From: Paracoccaceae bacterium
Lineage (GTDB): Bacteria; Pseudomonadota; Alphaproteobacteria; Rhodobacterales; Rhodobacteraceae
Reading direction: 5' to 3'
NCBI GenBank assembly: GCA_018223125.1
Contig: JAAEZA010000009.1
Span: 1 to 64,000, forward strand
DNA: 64,000 nucleotides
The translations under genes and the position numbers were made by a program. This document shows positions 44,730 through 54,029 of this stretch, one piece after another (positions within the stretch are counted from its first letter, which is position 1; each line of letters starts with the position of its first letter). The notes beneath the pieces are model-generated. The model saw only the letters and a program-made list of their open reading frames with translations, ran no database searches and had not been told where the DNA came from.

Positions 44730-46880
44730 ATGGCACTTAAACTGTCCGGCTTGGCCTCAATCCTTGCGATTGCAGCCACAGGCGCCGCCGCCGAAATGAA
44801 CTTCAACCGCATCAGCAGCTTTGCGACTTTTAAAAACAACGCCGAGGCAGCCGCCGAATCCTCCGCAGAAATCATTAGTGTTTCGGGTGACGGAATGACG
44901 CTGGTCTATTCCGACAGTCCGCTTGGCGTCCTTGGCCTGATCGACATTACAGACCCTCAGAATCCCAAGCCCAAAGGCAACATCACTCTCGGGGGCGAAC
45001 CGACTGCTGTGTCGGTGCTGGGCAATGTGGCCATGGCCGGAGTTAACACATCCCAAAGCTACACCGCCCCTTCCGGTGTGTTGAAAGCCTTTGACATCAC
45101 CACCAAAGCAGAGCTCGTACAATGCGATCTTGGCGGTCAGCCCGACAGCACCGCCATTGCTCCGGACGGCAGCTTTATCGCCATCGCCATTGAAAACGAG
45201 CGGGACGAGGATTTGGGCGACGGTGGTCTTGGCCAGATGCCCGGCGGCTTTGTGGTGACCTTTGACATCGAAAACGGCATTCCGGCTTGTGACAGCATGG
45301 TTAAGGTCAATGTGGATAATCTGGCCGGGATCGGGCCAAACGATCCCGAACCGGAATTTGTCGATGTGAACGCCATGGGTGAAATCGTCGTCACCCTTCA
45401 GGAAAACAACCATATCGTAGTGATCGACAAGGCCGGTACGGTCCTCAGCCATTTTTCCGCTGGCTCTGTAAACCTGAAGGACATTGATGCCACGGACGAA
45501 CGGGGCGCATTGCGCTTTGACGAAAGCCAGATGGGGCGCCTGCGGGAACCGGACGGGGTTCAGTGGATTGATGATGATCACTTTGCGATCGCCAATGAAG
45601 GCGACATGAACGGCGGTGCCCGTGGCTGGACCATTTTCAACAAGGACGGCACGCAAGTATATGAAGCGGGCAACAGCTTTGAACACGCGATTGTTCAGCT
45701 TGGCCATTACCCAGACAAACGCTCTGATGCGAAAGGGGCCGAGCCTGAGGGCATGGAATTCGCCATGTTTGAAGGTACTCCATATGTCTTCATTCTGGCC
45801 GAGCGGGCCTCTGTTGTCGGGGTTTACGATGTGTCCGAGCCTGCCGCACCTACCCTGAAACAGATGTTGCCCTCGGGCATCGCGCCGGAAGGTGCAATTG
45901 CGATCCCTGCGCGCGGTTTGTTCGTCACCGCCAATGAAGCGGACCTGATCGAAGACGGCGGCATCCGCAGCCATGTGATGATCTACGAATACCAGAATGC
46001 ACCCGCCACCTATCCTCAAATCACGTCCGAAGGTGCCGAAAAGCTGATCGGTTGGGGTGCCCTGTCAGGCATGGTGGCTGGTGATGACGGCATGATTTAC
46101 GCGGTGAATGATAGTTTTTACGGCTACCAGCCAACGATCTTTACGATTGATACCACAACCGTTCCTGCGCGCATTACCCGTGCCCTGCCAATTACACGGG
46201 GTGGCTTTCCTGCACAAAAGCTGGATCTGGAAGGCATCACGCGGGATGGTGAGGGCGGTTTCTGGCTCGCCAGTGAAGGTCGTACCGACCGGATGATCCC
46301 CCACGGGCTTTACCACGTGAACGCCAAGGGCGAGATCAAACAGGAAATCAACCTGCCTGCCGAACTTCTCGCCGTTGAAAAACGCTTCGGGTTTGAAGGG
46401 GTCACAAAGATTGGCGACATTTTGTGGATGGCCGTGCAGCGGGAATGGAAAGACGATCCGGCGGATCACGTGAAGCTGGTTTCTTACAACACAAAGACCA
46501 CGGAATGGGGCGCAGTGCTCTATCCCAAAGCCTCTGTCGGCACAGGCTGGGTCGGGCTGTCAGAGATCGTTGCACATGAGGATAATGTCTATGTTGTCGA
46601 GCGGGACAACCAGATCGGCGACAAGGCTGCGATCAAGAAAATCTACCGTATTTCTGCCAGTCAGATGGAGCCTGCCCCTCTTGGTGGTGAACTGCCGGTT
46701 GTCACGAAAGAAGAGGTGAAGGATCTCATTCCGGACCTCAAAGCCAACAACGGCTATGTGGTGGATAAAGTCGAAGGCCTTGCGGTTTTTGGTGACGGCA
46801 CGGCTTGGGTCAGCACGGACAATGACGGTGTAGATGACAGTTCTGGCGAGACCTTCTTCTGGTCGCTGGGCCAGCTTTAA
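44730..46880 (+). CDS. Exported phytase/esterase-like beta-propeller protein
   Basis: A 716-residue exported protein started at the ATG at 44730 (MALKLSGLASILAIAAT), after GGGAAACC. A signal peptide (about 1-22) is followed by a beta-propeller-like N-half with repeated IDITDPQNPKPKG-type blades and a C-half with the esterase-like phytase pattern (SGMVAGDDGMIYAVNDSFYGYQP; LDLEGITRDGEGGFWLASEG; GFEGVTKIGDILWMAVQ). Such proteins are periplasmic or cell-surface. The real substrate is unknown. It is monocistronic. Confidence 0.8.
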   Translation: MALKLSGLASILAIAATGAAAEMNFNRISSFATFKNNAEAAAESSAEIISVSGDGMTLVYSDSPLGVLGLIDITDPQNPKPKGNITLGGEPTAVSVLGNVAMAGVNTSQSYTAPSGVLKAFDITTKAELVQCDLGGQPDSTAIAPDGSFIAIAIENERDEDLGDGGLGQMPGGFVVTFDIENGIPACDSMVKVNVDNLAGIGPNDPEPEFVDVNAMGEIVVTLQENNHIVVIDKAGTVLSHFSAGSVNLKDIDATDERGALRFDESQMGRLREPDGVQWIDDDHFAIANEGDMNGGARGWTIFNKDGTQVYEAGNSFEHAIVQLGHYPDKRSDAKGAEPEGMEFAMFEGTPYVFILAERASVVGVYDVSEPAAPTLKQMLPSGIAPEGAIAIPARGLFVTANEADLIEDGGIRSHVMIYEYQNAPATYPQITSEGAEKLIGWGALSGMVAGDDGMIYAVNDSFYGYQPTIFTIDTTTVPARITRALPITRGGFPAQKLDLEGITRDGEGGFWLASEGRTDRMIPHGLYHVNAKGEIKQEINLPAELLAVEKRFGFEGVTKIGDILWMAVQREWKDDPADHVKLVSYNTKTTEWGAVLYPKASVGTGWVGLSEIVAHEDNVYVVERDNQIGDKAAIKKIYRISASQMEPAPLGGELPVVTKEEVKDLIPDLKANNGYVVDKVEGLAVFGDGTAWVSTDNDGVDDSSGETFFWSLGQL

Positions 46881-46895
46881 TATGAAGTAAAAAGC

Positions 46896-46930
46896 GGCAC
46901 GGCGCGGGCCATCGGCTTTTGCGCTGTGCC
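46896..46930 (+). terminator. Weak hairpin after the phytase-like gene
   Basis: GGCACGGCGC pairs with GCGCTGTGCC with one G-U pair around a 15-base loop. There is no clear T run, so termination is uncertain. Confidence 0.4.
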
Positions 46931-46981
46931 AGTCGCAAACCGCGGAACGGACGGGTCGATTTCAGGATATCGCTGAAAGCC

Positions 46982-47686
46982 TTAGGACGGCGGTCCCGCT
47001 TTATCCTCTGCCCCCCTGTCATCCTCTAGCGCGTGTCTTGCTTTTTGCCAGCCTGCAATGTGGTGGGCACGCAGTAACTCGCGCAACAATGGGCCTTCCC
47101 GTCGCGCGAAGGCTTCGGCGATCTGTTCGTGTTCGCGCACCGCGCGTTCCCAGCGGGACCGGTCCCTGTTTCCCGCAAACCGGAAGCGGCGGATGCGGGC
47201 GCATTCTGCAGCATAGACACGGGACAGCGCCGGATTATGGGCGGCATCGATAATGTTCTGATGGATCTCCTGATTAAGATGAAAGTAGCTCATCAGGTCG
47301 GAGTCTTCAAAAGCCGCGACCATACGGGTGTGCAATTCTGCAACCTTGTCTATTTCCGCCTGCGTGGCCCGTTCGGCCGCCCGTTCTGCACCAATGGTTT
47401 CCAGCCCGATCAGCACTTCGATAGAGGCTTCCACGTCGTCCATTGTAAAGGCAACGACCGTAGCACCGACATTGGGCTGGATTGAAATCAGCCCCTCGCG
47501 CTCAAGTATCTTGAAGGCCTCGCGCAGGGGCGTGCGGGAAATCTTCAGTTGTTCAACCAGAACCCGTTCATTCACACGACTGCCGGATTCGAGATCTCCG
47601 CGGGTGATCATATCGCGCAAAAGCTCGGTCACATAGGCAGAGCGGGTGCCACGGGGCGGTTCGGTCGGGCTTGTCTGTTTTGTCAT
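46982..47686 (-). CDS. GntR-family regulator (FCD type)
   Basis: A 234-residue regulator from the ATG at 47686; a nearby ATG at 47701 is an alternative, and the track start would run into the operator. The winged helix-turn-helix (about 12-75) reads LESGSRVNERVLVEQLKISRTPLREAFKILEREGLI. The all-helical FCD ligand domain holds the metal-binding pattern with FHLNQEIHQNI and LLRELLRAHHIAGW. It is divergent from the SAF-domain oxidoreductase and TTT genes, and perfect palindromes lie between them. Confidence 0.92.
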   Translation of the reverse strand: MTKQTSPTEPPRGTRSAYVTELLRDMITRGDLESGSRVNERVLVEQLKISRTPLREAFKILEREGLISIQPNVGATVVAFTMDDVEASIEVLIGLETIGAERAAERATQAEIDKVAELHTRMVAAFEDSDLMSYFHLNQEIHQNIIDAAHNPALSRVYAAECARIRRFRFAGNRDRSRWERAVREHEQIAEAFARREGPLLRELLRAHHIAGWQKARHALEDDRGAEDKAGPPS

Positions 47687-47695
47687 GATCTTGGA

Positions 47696-47828
47696 TTGCA
47701 TGCAAAAACTGCAAACGGCAACAATTTTAACAAACTTTGTTTGACATTCGGCAATGTTGCATGCAATTTGCGTCAAATTCGGGTCATATTCGGCCCAAAA
47801 GTGAATACTGCCCCGTTATTGCATGCAA
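47696..47828. promoter_or_regulatory. Three TTGCATGCAA operators and a TTGACA promoter
   Basis: The perfect palindrome TTGCATGCAA occurs at 47696-47705, 47757-47766 and 47819-47828, at 61- and 62-base spacing. A consensus TTGACA (47741-47746) lies just before the middle copy, which would sit between -35 and -10. This is the form expected for GntR/FCD operators and the spacing allows looping. Confidence 0.85.
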
Positions 47829-47849
47829 GCCGGGGCATGGGAGGACATC

Positions 47850-49250
47850 ATGAATTACCACGGTTATTTTGACCGGGGCACGCGCAATGTAGAGTGCTGC
47901 ATCATCGGGACGGGCGGATTCGGCCGCAGTTTTCTGGCGCAGGGGCTTGTAGTCCCCGGGCTGTCTGTCCGTGTTGCCGTTGACCGTGATGTTCGTATCG
48001 CTGCCGATAGTCTGCGTTCCGTCGGCGTTGAGGAAACAGAAATCCGCCCGTGTCAGGACGCCGAAGCAGCGCTTCAGGCGTGGCGCGACGGGGCCTTTAT
48101 TGCTACGGACAGTTTTGCTGCCGTGGCAGAGTTGCCCGTTGATGTGGTTGTCGAGGCCACGGGCGATCCCGAAGTTGGCGCCCGCCATGTGCGTCTGGCC
48201 ATCGAGAATGGCAAGCACGTTGCTCTCGTCTCCAAAGAGGTCGACAGCGTCATTGGTCCGGGCCTTGCGGCAATGGCCCAAGAAGCGGGCGTGATTGTCT
48301 CGCCCGTTGACGGGGACCAGCCGAGCCTGCTGATCGGGTTGATCACATGGGCCGAGGTGCTGGGGCTTGAGATTATCTGCGCCGGTAAATCCAGCGAATA
48401 CGATTTTGTCTATGACGCGGCGCGCGGAACACTGGATTGTAATGGCGAAACCTACGCCGTCCCCGAATTTGCCGGACTGGAGCGTTTGGGCGATACAGCG
48501 GCTGCGGACATGGTTGCCCGCCGTGCAGAAGCAACCCGCGCCCTGCCACAACGGGCAGTGCCGGATCTGTGCGAAATGACCATTGTTGCGAATTCTTGTG
48601 ATATGCGCCCCGACCGTCCCGACCTGCATTGCCCGATTGCCCGCATTGACGAAGTGCCTTCGATCCTGTGTGCCAAAGCCGACGGTGGCATTCTTACGCA
48701 GGAAAATGTGCTGGATGTGTTCCACTGTCTGCGCAGGCCGGATGAGACCAGCTTTGCCGGCGGTGTCTTTGTCGTTGTGCGCTGCCGACACGACGAAACA
48801 TGGGACATGCTGCGCGGCAAGGGCCATGTTCTCAGCCGCAACGGACGCACCGCGATGGTCTATATCCCGCGCCATCTGCTCGGGATGGAGGCTGCGACAA
48901 CAATCTTTGAAATCGCTTTGCGGGGTGTATCTTCGGGTGCTGCGCAACCGCGCCATTGTGTTGATCTGACTGCCTTTGCAGACCGGGATTTCAAGGCGGG
49001 CGACCGGCTTGAAATGGGCGGGCATCACCATTCCATCGAAGGGGTTTCGGCCCGCATGGACGCCGCTGCACCGCTGACAGCGCAAACTGCTGCCCCGTTC
49101 TACATCGCCTCGAACCGGACCCTGCTGCGGGATGTGCGCGCGGGGGAACCGATCCGCATGGCCGATCTGGATCTGTCCGGCGAAAGCGATCTTCTGCGGT
49201 TGCGCGAAGAACAGGACCGCCGCGCCGCAACTTTGAAAGAGGCCATCTGA
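47850..49250 (+). CDS. Homoserine-dehydrogenase-like oxidoreductase with SAF domain
   Basis: A 466-residue protein started at the ATG at 47850, after GGGAGGAC. The N-terminal Rossmann fold has CCIIGTGGFGRSFLAQG (about 16-32), followed by a homoserine-dehydrogenase-like domain with DVVVEATGDPEVGARHV and KHVALVSKEVDS. The C-terminus (about 380-455) is an SAF domain (YIASNRTLLRDVRAGEPIRMADLD). The family is found in acid-sugar catabolic loci and its reaction is mostly unassigned. It is encoded with a TTT uptake system, so it likely acts on the imported carboxylate. Confidence 0.8.
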   Translation: MNYHGYFDRGTRNVECCIIGTGGFGRSFLAQGLVVPGLSVRVAVDRDVRIAADSLRSVGVEETEIRPCQDAEAALQAWRDGAFIATDSFAAVAELPVDVVVEATGDPEVGARHVRLAIENGKHVALVSKEVDSVIGPGLAAMAQEAGVIVSPVDGDQPSLLIGLITWAEVLGLEIICAGKSSEYDFVYDAARGTLDCNGETYAVPEFAGLERLGDTAAADMVARRAEATRALPQRAVPDLCEMTIVANSCDMRPDRPDLHCPIARIDEVPSILCAKADGGILTQENVLDVFHCLRRPDETSFAGGVFVVVRCRHDETWDMLRGKGHVLSRNGRTAMVYIPRHLLGMEAATTIFEIALRGVSSGAAQPRHCVDLTAFADRDFKAGDRLEMGGHHHSIEGVSARMDAAAPLTAQTAAPFYIASNRTLLRDVRAGEPIRMADLDLSGESDLLRLREEQDRRAATLKEAI

Positions 49251-49332
49251 CGACCGTCTTGACACTGCCCCCGCGCTGGGAGGCGCTTGGGACTTGAAGA
49301 ACCACATGCATACAAACTATGGGAGGACCATC

Positions 49333-50292
49333 ATGCATTTTACCCGTCGCACATTCACCCTTACCTCTGCGGCTTTCGCGCTGACGCTTGCAGCACCAGC
49401 GCTGGCCGAGGAAACCGCGTTCAAACCTGCGAAAATGACGGCTTTCGTGGCCGCTGGCGCAGGTGGGGGCACGGACAACTTTGCCCGTACCGTCCAGCCC
49501 ATGCTGGAAAAACGGCTCGGCACCAATATCACCATCATCAACCTGCCCTCCGCCTCCGGTGCGATGGCCCACCAGCGCACGGCGCAAAGCGAGCCGAACG
49601 GCGAGTCCATCGAATTTGCGTCCTCGACATTTATCACCAGCCGCGCGGCCGGACAGAACCCGATCGGTCTGGACCAGCTGACACCCGTTGCGCGGATGCA
49701 ATCGGATGTTTTGACCCTTGTGGTCAACACCGAGAAATACAACACGCTGGAAGACTTCCTGACCTATGCCAAAGAAAACCCCGGCAAAGTCATCATCGGT
49801 GGCACCCATGCGGCCAGTGTGGACCGGATGGCGTTTCTGGGTCTGAACGATGCGGCGGGGCTTGATCTGGCCTACATTCCCTATGACAACGAAGGCAGCG
49901 CCTCTGCCAACCTGCTGAGCGGCAACATCGACGGTATGTTCAACGAAATCAGCGCCATTCAGGGGTATATCGAATCTGGCGAGATGAAACCCATCCTTGC
50001 GCTGGCCGATGAACGGCTGGAGGCCTATCCAGACCTGCCAACCACGGTTGAAAACGGCTGGAACCTGACATTCGGGAACGAACGGGGCGTCTTTATCAAT
50101 GCCAAGACCCCGCCTGAAACAATTGCGATCATTGAAGCTGCGTTTCAGGACGTCTTCAATTCCGGGGAATATCAGGCCTACGCCAAAAGCGCGAACCTGC
50201 ATGTGCGTCCCGGCTTCCTTGGCAGCGAAGACTACCGCGCTGTGCTGGAAGAGAACCTTGCATACTTTGAAAAACTGCTGTCATTGAAGTGA
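49333..50292 (+). CDS. TTT transporter binding protein TctC
   Basis: A 319-residue periplasmic binding protein started at the ATG at 49333, after GGGAGGACC. The signal region MHFTRRTFTLTSAAFALTLAAPALA has a twin-arginine-like TRRTFTL, unusual for this family. The body has the Bug/TctC pattern (VAAGAGGGTDNFARTVQPML; LPSASGAMAHQRTA; KPILALADERLEAYPDLPT). It captures a carboxylate for the TctAB membrane proteins encoded next. The tctB gene follows after a strong hairpin. Confidence 0.9.
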   Translation: MHFTRRTFTLTSAAFALTLAAPALAEETAFKPAKMTAFVAAGAGGGTDNFARTVQPMLEKRLGTNITIINLPSASGAMAHQRTAQSEPNGESIEFASSTFITSRAAGQNPIGLDQLTPVARMQSDVLTLVVNTEKYNTLEDFLTYAKENPGKVIIGGTHAASVDRMAFLGLNDAAGLDLAYIPYDNEGSASANLLSGNIDGMFNEISAIQGYIESGEMKPILALADERLEAYPDLPTTVENGWNLTFGNERGVFINAKTPPETIAIIEAAFQDVFNSGEYQAYAKSANLHVRPGFLGSEDYRAVLEENLAYFEKLLSLK

Positions 50293-50302
50293 CCTAAATC
50301 CG

Positions 50303-50341
50303 GCGCCGCGGCGGGCCGCTTATTGTGGCTGGCCGCGGCGC
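50303..50341 (+). terminator. GC-rich intercistronic hairpin after tctC
   Basis: GCGCCGCGG pairs with CCGCGGCGC. No T run follows at once. It sits between tctC and tctB, where it may protect the tctC mRNA or reduce expression of the membrane genes. Confidence 0.6.
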
Positions 50342-50372
50342 TATTTGCTTCGTATTTCCAAGGCGATCCTTC

Positions 50373-50867
50373 ATGTCCGCACGTCTTTATTCCTTCATTC
50401 TTGTCACGGCCTTTAGCGGTGTGGTGCTTTTGTGGCTGGCCCTGCAACTCCCCGGCGGTGCCTCTGTAACCACGCTGATCGGGCCGCGCACATGGCCGCT
50501 GTTTGTGATCCTTGCGATGCTTGCCTTTTTGGCGCTGGCGTTTGTTCTGCTGATCCTGCGGGGGCCGGACCACTTCGTCACCAAGGACGAGGAACTGCCG
50601 CCCGAAGAAGCGGTGCCGGACGATGCTGTCCTGCGCGAGGATGCAAGCGGGTATCGCTGGCGCTTTCTTGCGGTGCTGGCTGTTACGGTTGCCTATACGG
50701 TCGCGATGGAGTTCACCGGATATCTTGCCGCCACAGCCGTCTTTGCCGCCATTGTGAACGCTATTCTGGGCGAACGCCGCCCGTTGCGCATCCTGCTTAC
50801 GACGGTTGCCGCTGTTCTGATGGTCGCCCTTGTGTTTGACCGCTTGTTGCATATTCCGCTGCCCTGA
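50373..50867 (+). CDS. TTT transporter small membrane protein TctB
   Basis: A 164-residue protein from the ATG at 50373 (MSARLYSFILVT). It has about four membrane helices with a charged loop in the middle (about 62-88, rich in glutamate and aspartate). This is the low-conservation small subunit of the tripartite tricarboxylate transporter. The place between tctC and tctA and the membrane layout support the call. Confidence 0.8.
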   Translation: MSARLYSFILVTAFSGVVLLWLALQLPGGASVTTLIGPRTWPLFVILAMLAFLALAFVLLILRGPDHFVTKDEELPPEEAVPDDAVLREDASGYRWRFLAVLAVTVAYTVAMEFTGYLAATAVFAAIVNAILGERRPLRILLTTVAAVLMVALVFDRLLHIPLP

Positions 50868-50899
50868 CCCTGCGCGTGACCCCCTGAAAAGGACATAAA

Positions 50900-52399
50900 A
50901 TGATAGAAGACCTTATTGGCGGCTTGGGCGTTGTGATGCAGCCGCTCAACCTTTTGATCCTGGCCTCTGCGGTGCTGATCGGCTTTATCGGGGGGGCCCT
51001 GCCGGGGATCAGCGGTGTTATTCTGGTGGTGATCCTGCTGCCAGTGACCTACACGATGGAACCCACCGGCGCCTTTATGTTGCTGACGGCGATCTATGCC
51101 TCCAGTGTGTTTTCCGGCCTGATTACAGCGATCCTTTACCGCGCGCCCGGCACACCCGAAGCGGTGATGACGGCACTTGACGGGTATCCGATGACGCAGA
51201 AGGGCGAAGCGGGCAAGGCGCTTGGCATTGGTATCCTGTCCTCGGCTTTTGGTGGCATCGTGGGCACCATAGTGCTGATCGTGGCCACGCCGATGTTGGC
51301 GGATATTGCCTTGCAGTTTTCCTCGCCCGAGTTTTTTGCACTGGCCGTTCTGGGTCTGACGGTTGTCGCCTCACTTGGCGGCAATCTGTTGCTCGGCCTG
51401 ACTGGCGTGTGTATCGGCCTGCTGATTGCCTCTGTCGGGCTGGACCCGCTGACAGGTGCGGCGCGGTTTACCTTTGGCAGCCTGCATTTGATGAGCGGGA
51501 TCAACCTGATCCCCGTGATCATCGGCCTGTTTGCGATTTCCGAAGTGCTGAAACGCTGTCAGGAGGGAGACATCCACCTGTCCACCAAATCCTTCAGGAT
51601 CCGCATTTTTGACTGGCCGGTGATCCGCGAAATCCGTGGCACCGTCGCGCGGTCCTCTATTATTGGCACCGCCATCGGCATCCTGCCGGGCATCGGGGCA
51701 TCGACCGCCGCTATGGTGGCCTACAGTGAAACCGTGCGCTGGTCCAAGGACCGCAAACGCTTCGGGCGCGGGGCAGCCGAAGGCGTGGCGGCACCGGAAT
51801 CGGCCAATAACGCTGCCGCCATCGGGGCGCTGGTGCCGCTCTTTGCGCTTCGTATTCCGGGGTCGGGTACAACGGCTGTTATTCTGGGGGCGTTCATCGT
51901 CCACGGCCTGACCCCCGGACCGACCTTTATGACCGGCAACAGTGACCTGATCTATGCGGTGTTTGTGGGGCTGATGCTGGTTAACGTGCTGATCCTTGTC
52001 TTTTCCAAACCCTTCATCGCGGTGCTGTCCAGACTGCTGGATGTGCCTTATTCCGCCTTGGGTCCGGTTATCGTGATCTGCTGTATTGTCGGCACCTATT
52101 CCGTGCAGAATTCGATGATGGATGTCTGGCTGATGTTGGGGTTCGGGCTGGCAGGCTTTCTGCTCGAAAAAATCGGCTTTCCACTGGTGTCCATTATCCT
52201 TGGCGTGGTGCTCGGCCCCATAGCGGAAAGCGAGCTGCGCCGCTCTCTGGCGATGTCGCGCGGGGATTTTTCGATCTTCGCAGAACGCCCGATTAGCGCG
52301 ATCCTGCTGGGGTTGGCCGTAATTCTGGTCAGTGCGACTGTACTGGCCCCGATGCTGCAACGTCGCAAGTTGCGCAAAACCGCGGCAAAGCAAAGCTGA
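50900..52399 (+). CDS. TTT transporter large membrane protein TctA
   Basis: A 499-residue polytopic protein with about eleven helices. Family blocks are GALPGISGVILVVILLPVTYTMEPTGAFMLLTAIYASSVFSG, the loop GTPEAVMTALDGYPMTQKGEAGKALGIG, and PESANNAAAIGALVPLFALRIPGSGTTAVILGAF. TctA forms the carboxylate pathway through the membrane. The gene ends just before a strong terminator. Confidence 0.94.
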   Translation: MIEDLIGGLGVVMQPLNLLILASAVLIGFIGGALPGISGVILVVILLPVTYTMEPTGAFMLLTAIYASSVFSGLITAILYRAPGTPEAVMTALDGYPMTQKGEAGKALGIGILSSAFGGIVGTIVLIVATPMLADIALQFSSPEFFALAVLGLTVVASLGGNLLLGLTGVCIGLLIASVGLDPLTGAARFTFGSLHLMSGINLIPVIIGLFAISEVLKRCQEGDIHLSTKSFRIRIFDWPVIREIRGTVARSSIIGTAIGILPGIGASTAAMVAYSETVRWSKDRKRFGRGAAEGVAAPESANNAAAIGALVPLFALRIPGSGTTAVILGAFIVHGLTPGPTFMTGNSDLIYAVFVGLMLVNVLILVFSKPFIAVLSRLLDVPYSALGPVIVICCIVGTYSVQNSMMDVWLMLGFGLAGFLLEKIGFPLVSIILGVVLGPIAESELRRSLAMSRGDFSIFAERPISAILLGLAVILVSATVLAPMLQRRKLRKTAAKQS

Positions 52400-52423
52400 C
52401 AGCCAGAGCCTATTGCCACCACA

Positions 52424-52458
52424 AAACAGCCCCGCAGGTCCGGCCTGCGGGGCTGTTT
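52424..52458. terminator. Strong bidirectional terminator
   Basis: AAACAGCCCCGCAGG pairs base for base with CCTGCGGGGCTGTTT over 15 pairs around a five-base loop, with T or A runs on both sides. It separates the convergent TTT operon and the acid-catabolism operon. Confidence 0.95.
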
Positions 52459-52479
52459 CATTTCAAGACTACCGTTGGA

Positions 52480-53985
52480 TCAAACGCCTTCGGGCAACAG
52501 GGCGTCGGGGATGTTCTGGTAACAAACCGGCCGCAGGAAGCGACGGATGGACAAGGTGCCAACCGAAGTTGCGCCGAAGTTCGTCGAAGCAGGGTAGGGG
52601 CCGCCATGTACCATACTGTCCGCCACTTCTACACCGGTCGGGAACCCGTTCACCAAAAGCCGTCCGGCCTTGCGCTCGATCAGCGGCATCAGGGATCTGG
52701 CAAGTTCGGTGTCGCCGTCATCCATATGCAGCGTGCAGGTCAACTGTCCCTGTATGGACTTGGCAATCTGCGCCATTTCATCCGTATCCTGCGCTTCCAC
52801 CACAATACCGAGCGGGCCGAAGACTTCTTCCTGCAACTCGTTATCGGCCAGCCAGTCACGGGCCGTGACACGGTAGAGGCCAGGTTTCGCGCTGCGTCCC
52901 TCACAAGGGGTCGCAAGGATTTCCGTGACTGTATCTGTGCCGGACACCCGTTCAACGCCACGGTGGTAGGCCTGTGCAATGCCGTCTGTCAGCATGATCT
53001 GTTGGTCCGCATCCCGCATCGCGTCTGTGGCAGCGCTGATGAAAGCTTCGGCCCCCGGCAGCACGACCGTCACGCCCGGATTGGTGCAGAACTGGCCCGC
53101 CCCCATCGTCAGTGATCCTGCCCAGTTCGCACCGATTTCAGCGCCGCGGGATCTGGCGGCTTCGGGCAACAGGAACATCGGATTGACCGAACCGAGCTCT
53201 CCGAAGAAGGGAATCGGGTTGGGCCGCGCGGTACACAGATCGAACAAGGCACGTCCGCCCGCCAGCGATCCGGTAAACCCGACCGCATTGATCAGCGGAT
53301 TCTGCACCAGTGCGGCACCGGTTTCACGGTCTCCATCCTGCACCAGACTGAAGACGCCCGGATGGATACCGGTCTTTTCTATCGCGGCATGAACAGCCTC
53401 GGCGATGATTTCACCTGTGCCGGGATGGGCGGGATGACCCTTCACCACCACCGGACAGCCTGCGGCCAGCGCGGCGGCCGTGTCCCCGCCTGCTGTTGAA
53501 AAGGCCAGCGGAAAGTTGGACGCGCCAAACACCGCAACCGGCCCGATGGGGCGCTGGATCATCTTGAGATCGGGGCGCGGCAGGGGGTTGCGATCCGGCA
53601 AGGCTGCATCGTGCCGCCGGTCAAGGTAGTCACCGGCTATGATGTGATCGGCGAACAGGCGCAACTGTCCCGTTGTGCGGCCCCGCTCTCCTTGCAGGCG
53701 GGCTTCGGGCAGGCCGGATTCCTGCGCCCCGATTTCGGTGATCGCATCGGCGCGGGCCTCGATTTCGTCGGCAATGGCGTTCAGAAAATCCGCGCGGGTC
53801 TGGCGGCTGGAGTAGCCGAAAGACCAGAAGGCATCTTCGGCAGCGGCGCAGGCCTGATCTACAAGATCGGGGGTGCCTTTGAAGAATGTGTGTTCCGGCC
53901 CCTGGGCAGGGGAGGAGGTAAAGGTTTCCCCACCTCCGACCCAAGTGCCTGCGATCAGGTGTTTTCCATGTGGAGTAAAGGTCAT
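52480..53985 (-). CDS. Ketoglutarate-semialdehyde-type aldehyde dehydrogenase
   Basis: A 501-residue aldehyde dehydrogenase. The nucleotide-binding segment GPVAVFGASNFPLAFSTAGGDTAAALAAGCPVVVKGHPAHPGTGE, catalytic glutamate in FFGELGSVNPMFLLP and nucleophilic cysteine in AGQFCTNPG match the branch that oxidises 2,5-dioxopentanoate (alpha-ketoglutarate semialdehyde) to 2-oxoglutarate. That is the last step of the nonphosphorylated pentonate and hexarate routes. It is the last gene of the minus-strand operon, 44 bases after the gene upstream. Confidence 0.88.
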   Translation of the reverse strand: MTFTPHGKHLIAGTWVGGGETFTSSPAQGPEHTFFKGTPDLVDQACAAAEDAFWSFGYSSRQTRADFLNAIADEIEARADAITEIGAQESGLPEARLQGERGRTTGQLRLFADHIIAGDYLDRRHDAALPDRNPLPRPDLKMIQRPIGPVAVFGASNFPLAFSTAGGDTAAALAAGCPVVVKGHPAHPGTGEIIAEAVHAAIEKTGIHPGVFSLVQDGDRETGAALVQNPLINAVGFTGSLAGGRALFDLCTARPNPIPFFGELGSVNPMFLLPEAARSRGAEIGANWAGSLTMGAGQFCTNPGVTVVLPGAEAFISAATDAMRDADQQIMLTDGIAQAYHRGVERVSGTDTVTEILATPCEGRSAKPGLYRVTARDWLADNELQEEVFGPLGIVVEAQDTDEMAQIAKSIQGQLTCTLHMDDGDTELARSLMPLIERKAGRLLVNGFPTGVEVADSMVHGGPYPASTNFGATSVGTLSIRRFLRPVCYQNIPDALLPEGV

Positions 53986-54029
53986 CTTTTTTCTTTCGTC
54001 TTGAAGGGGAATAGCAGGGGAGGGCGCGA

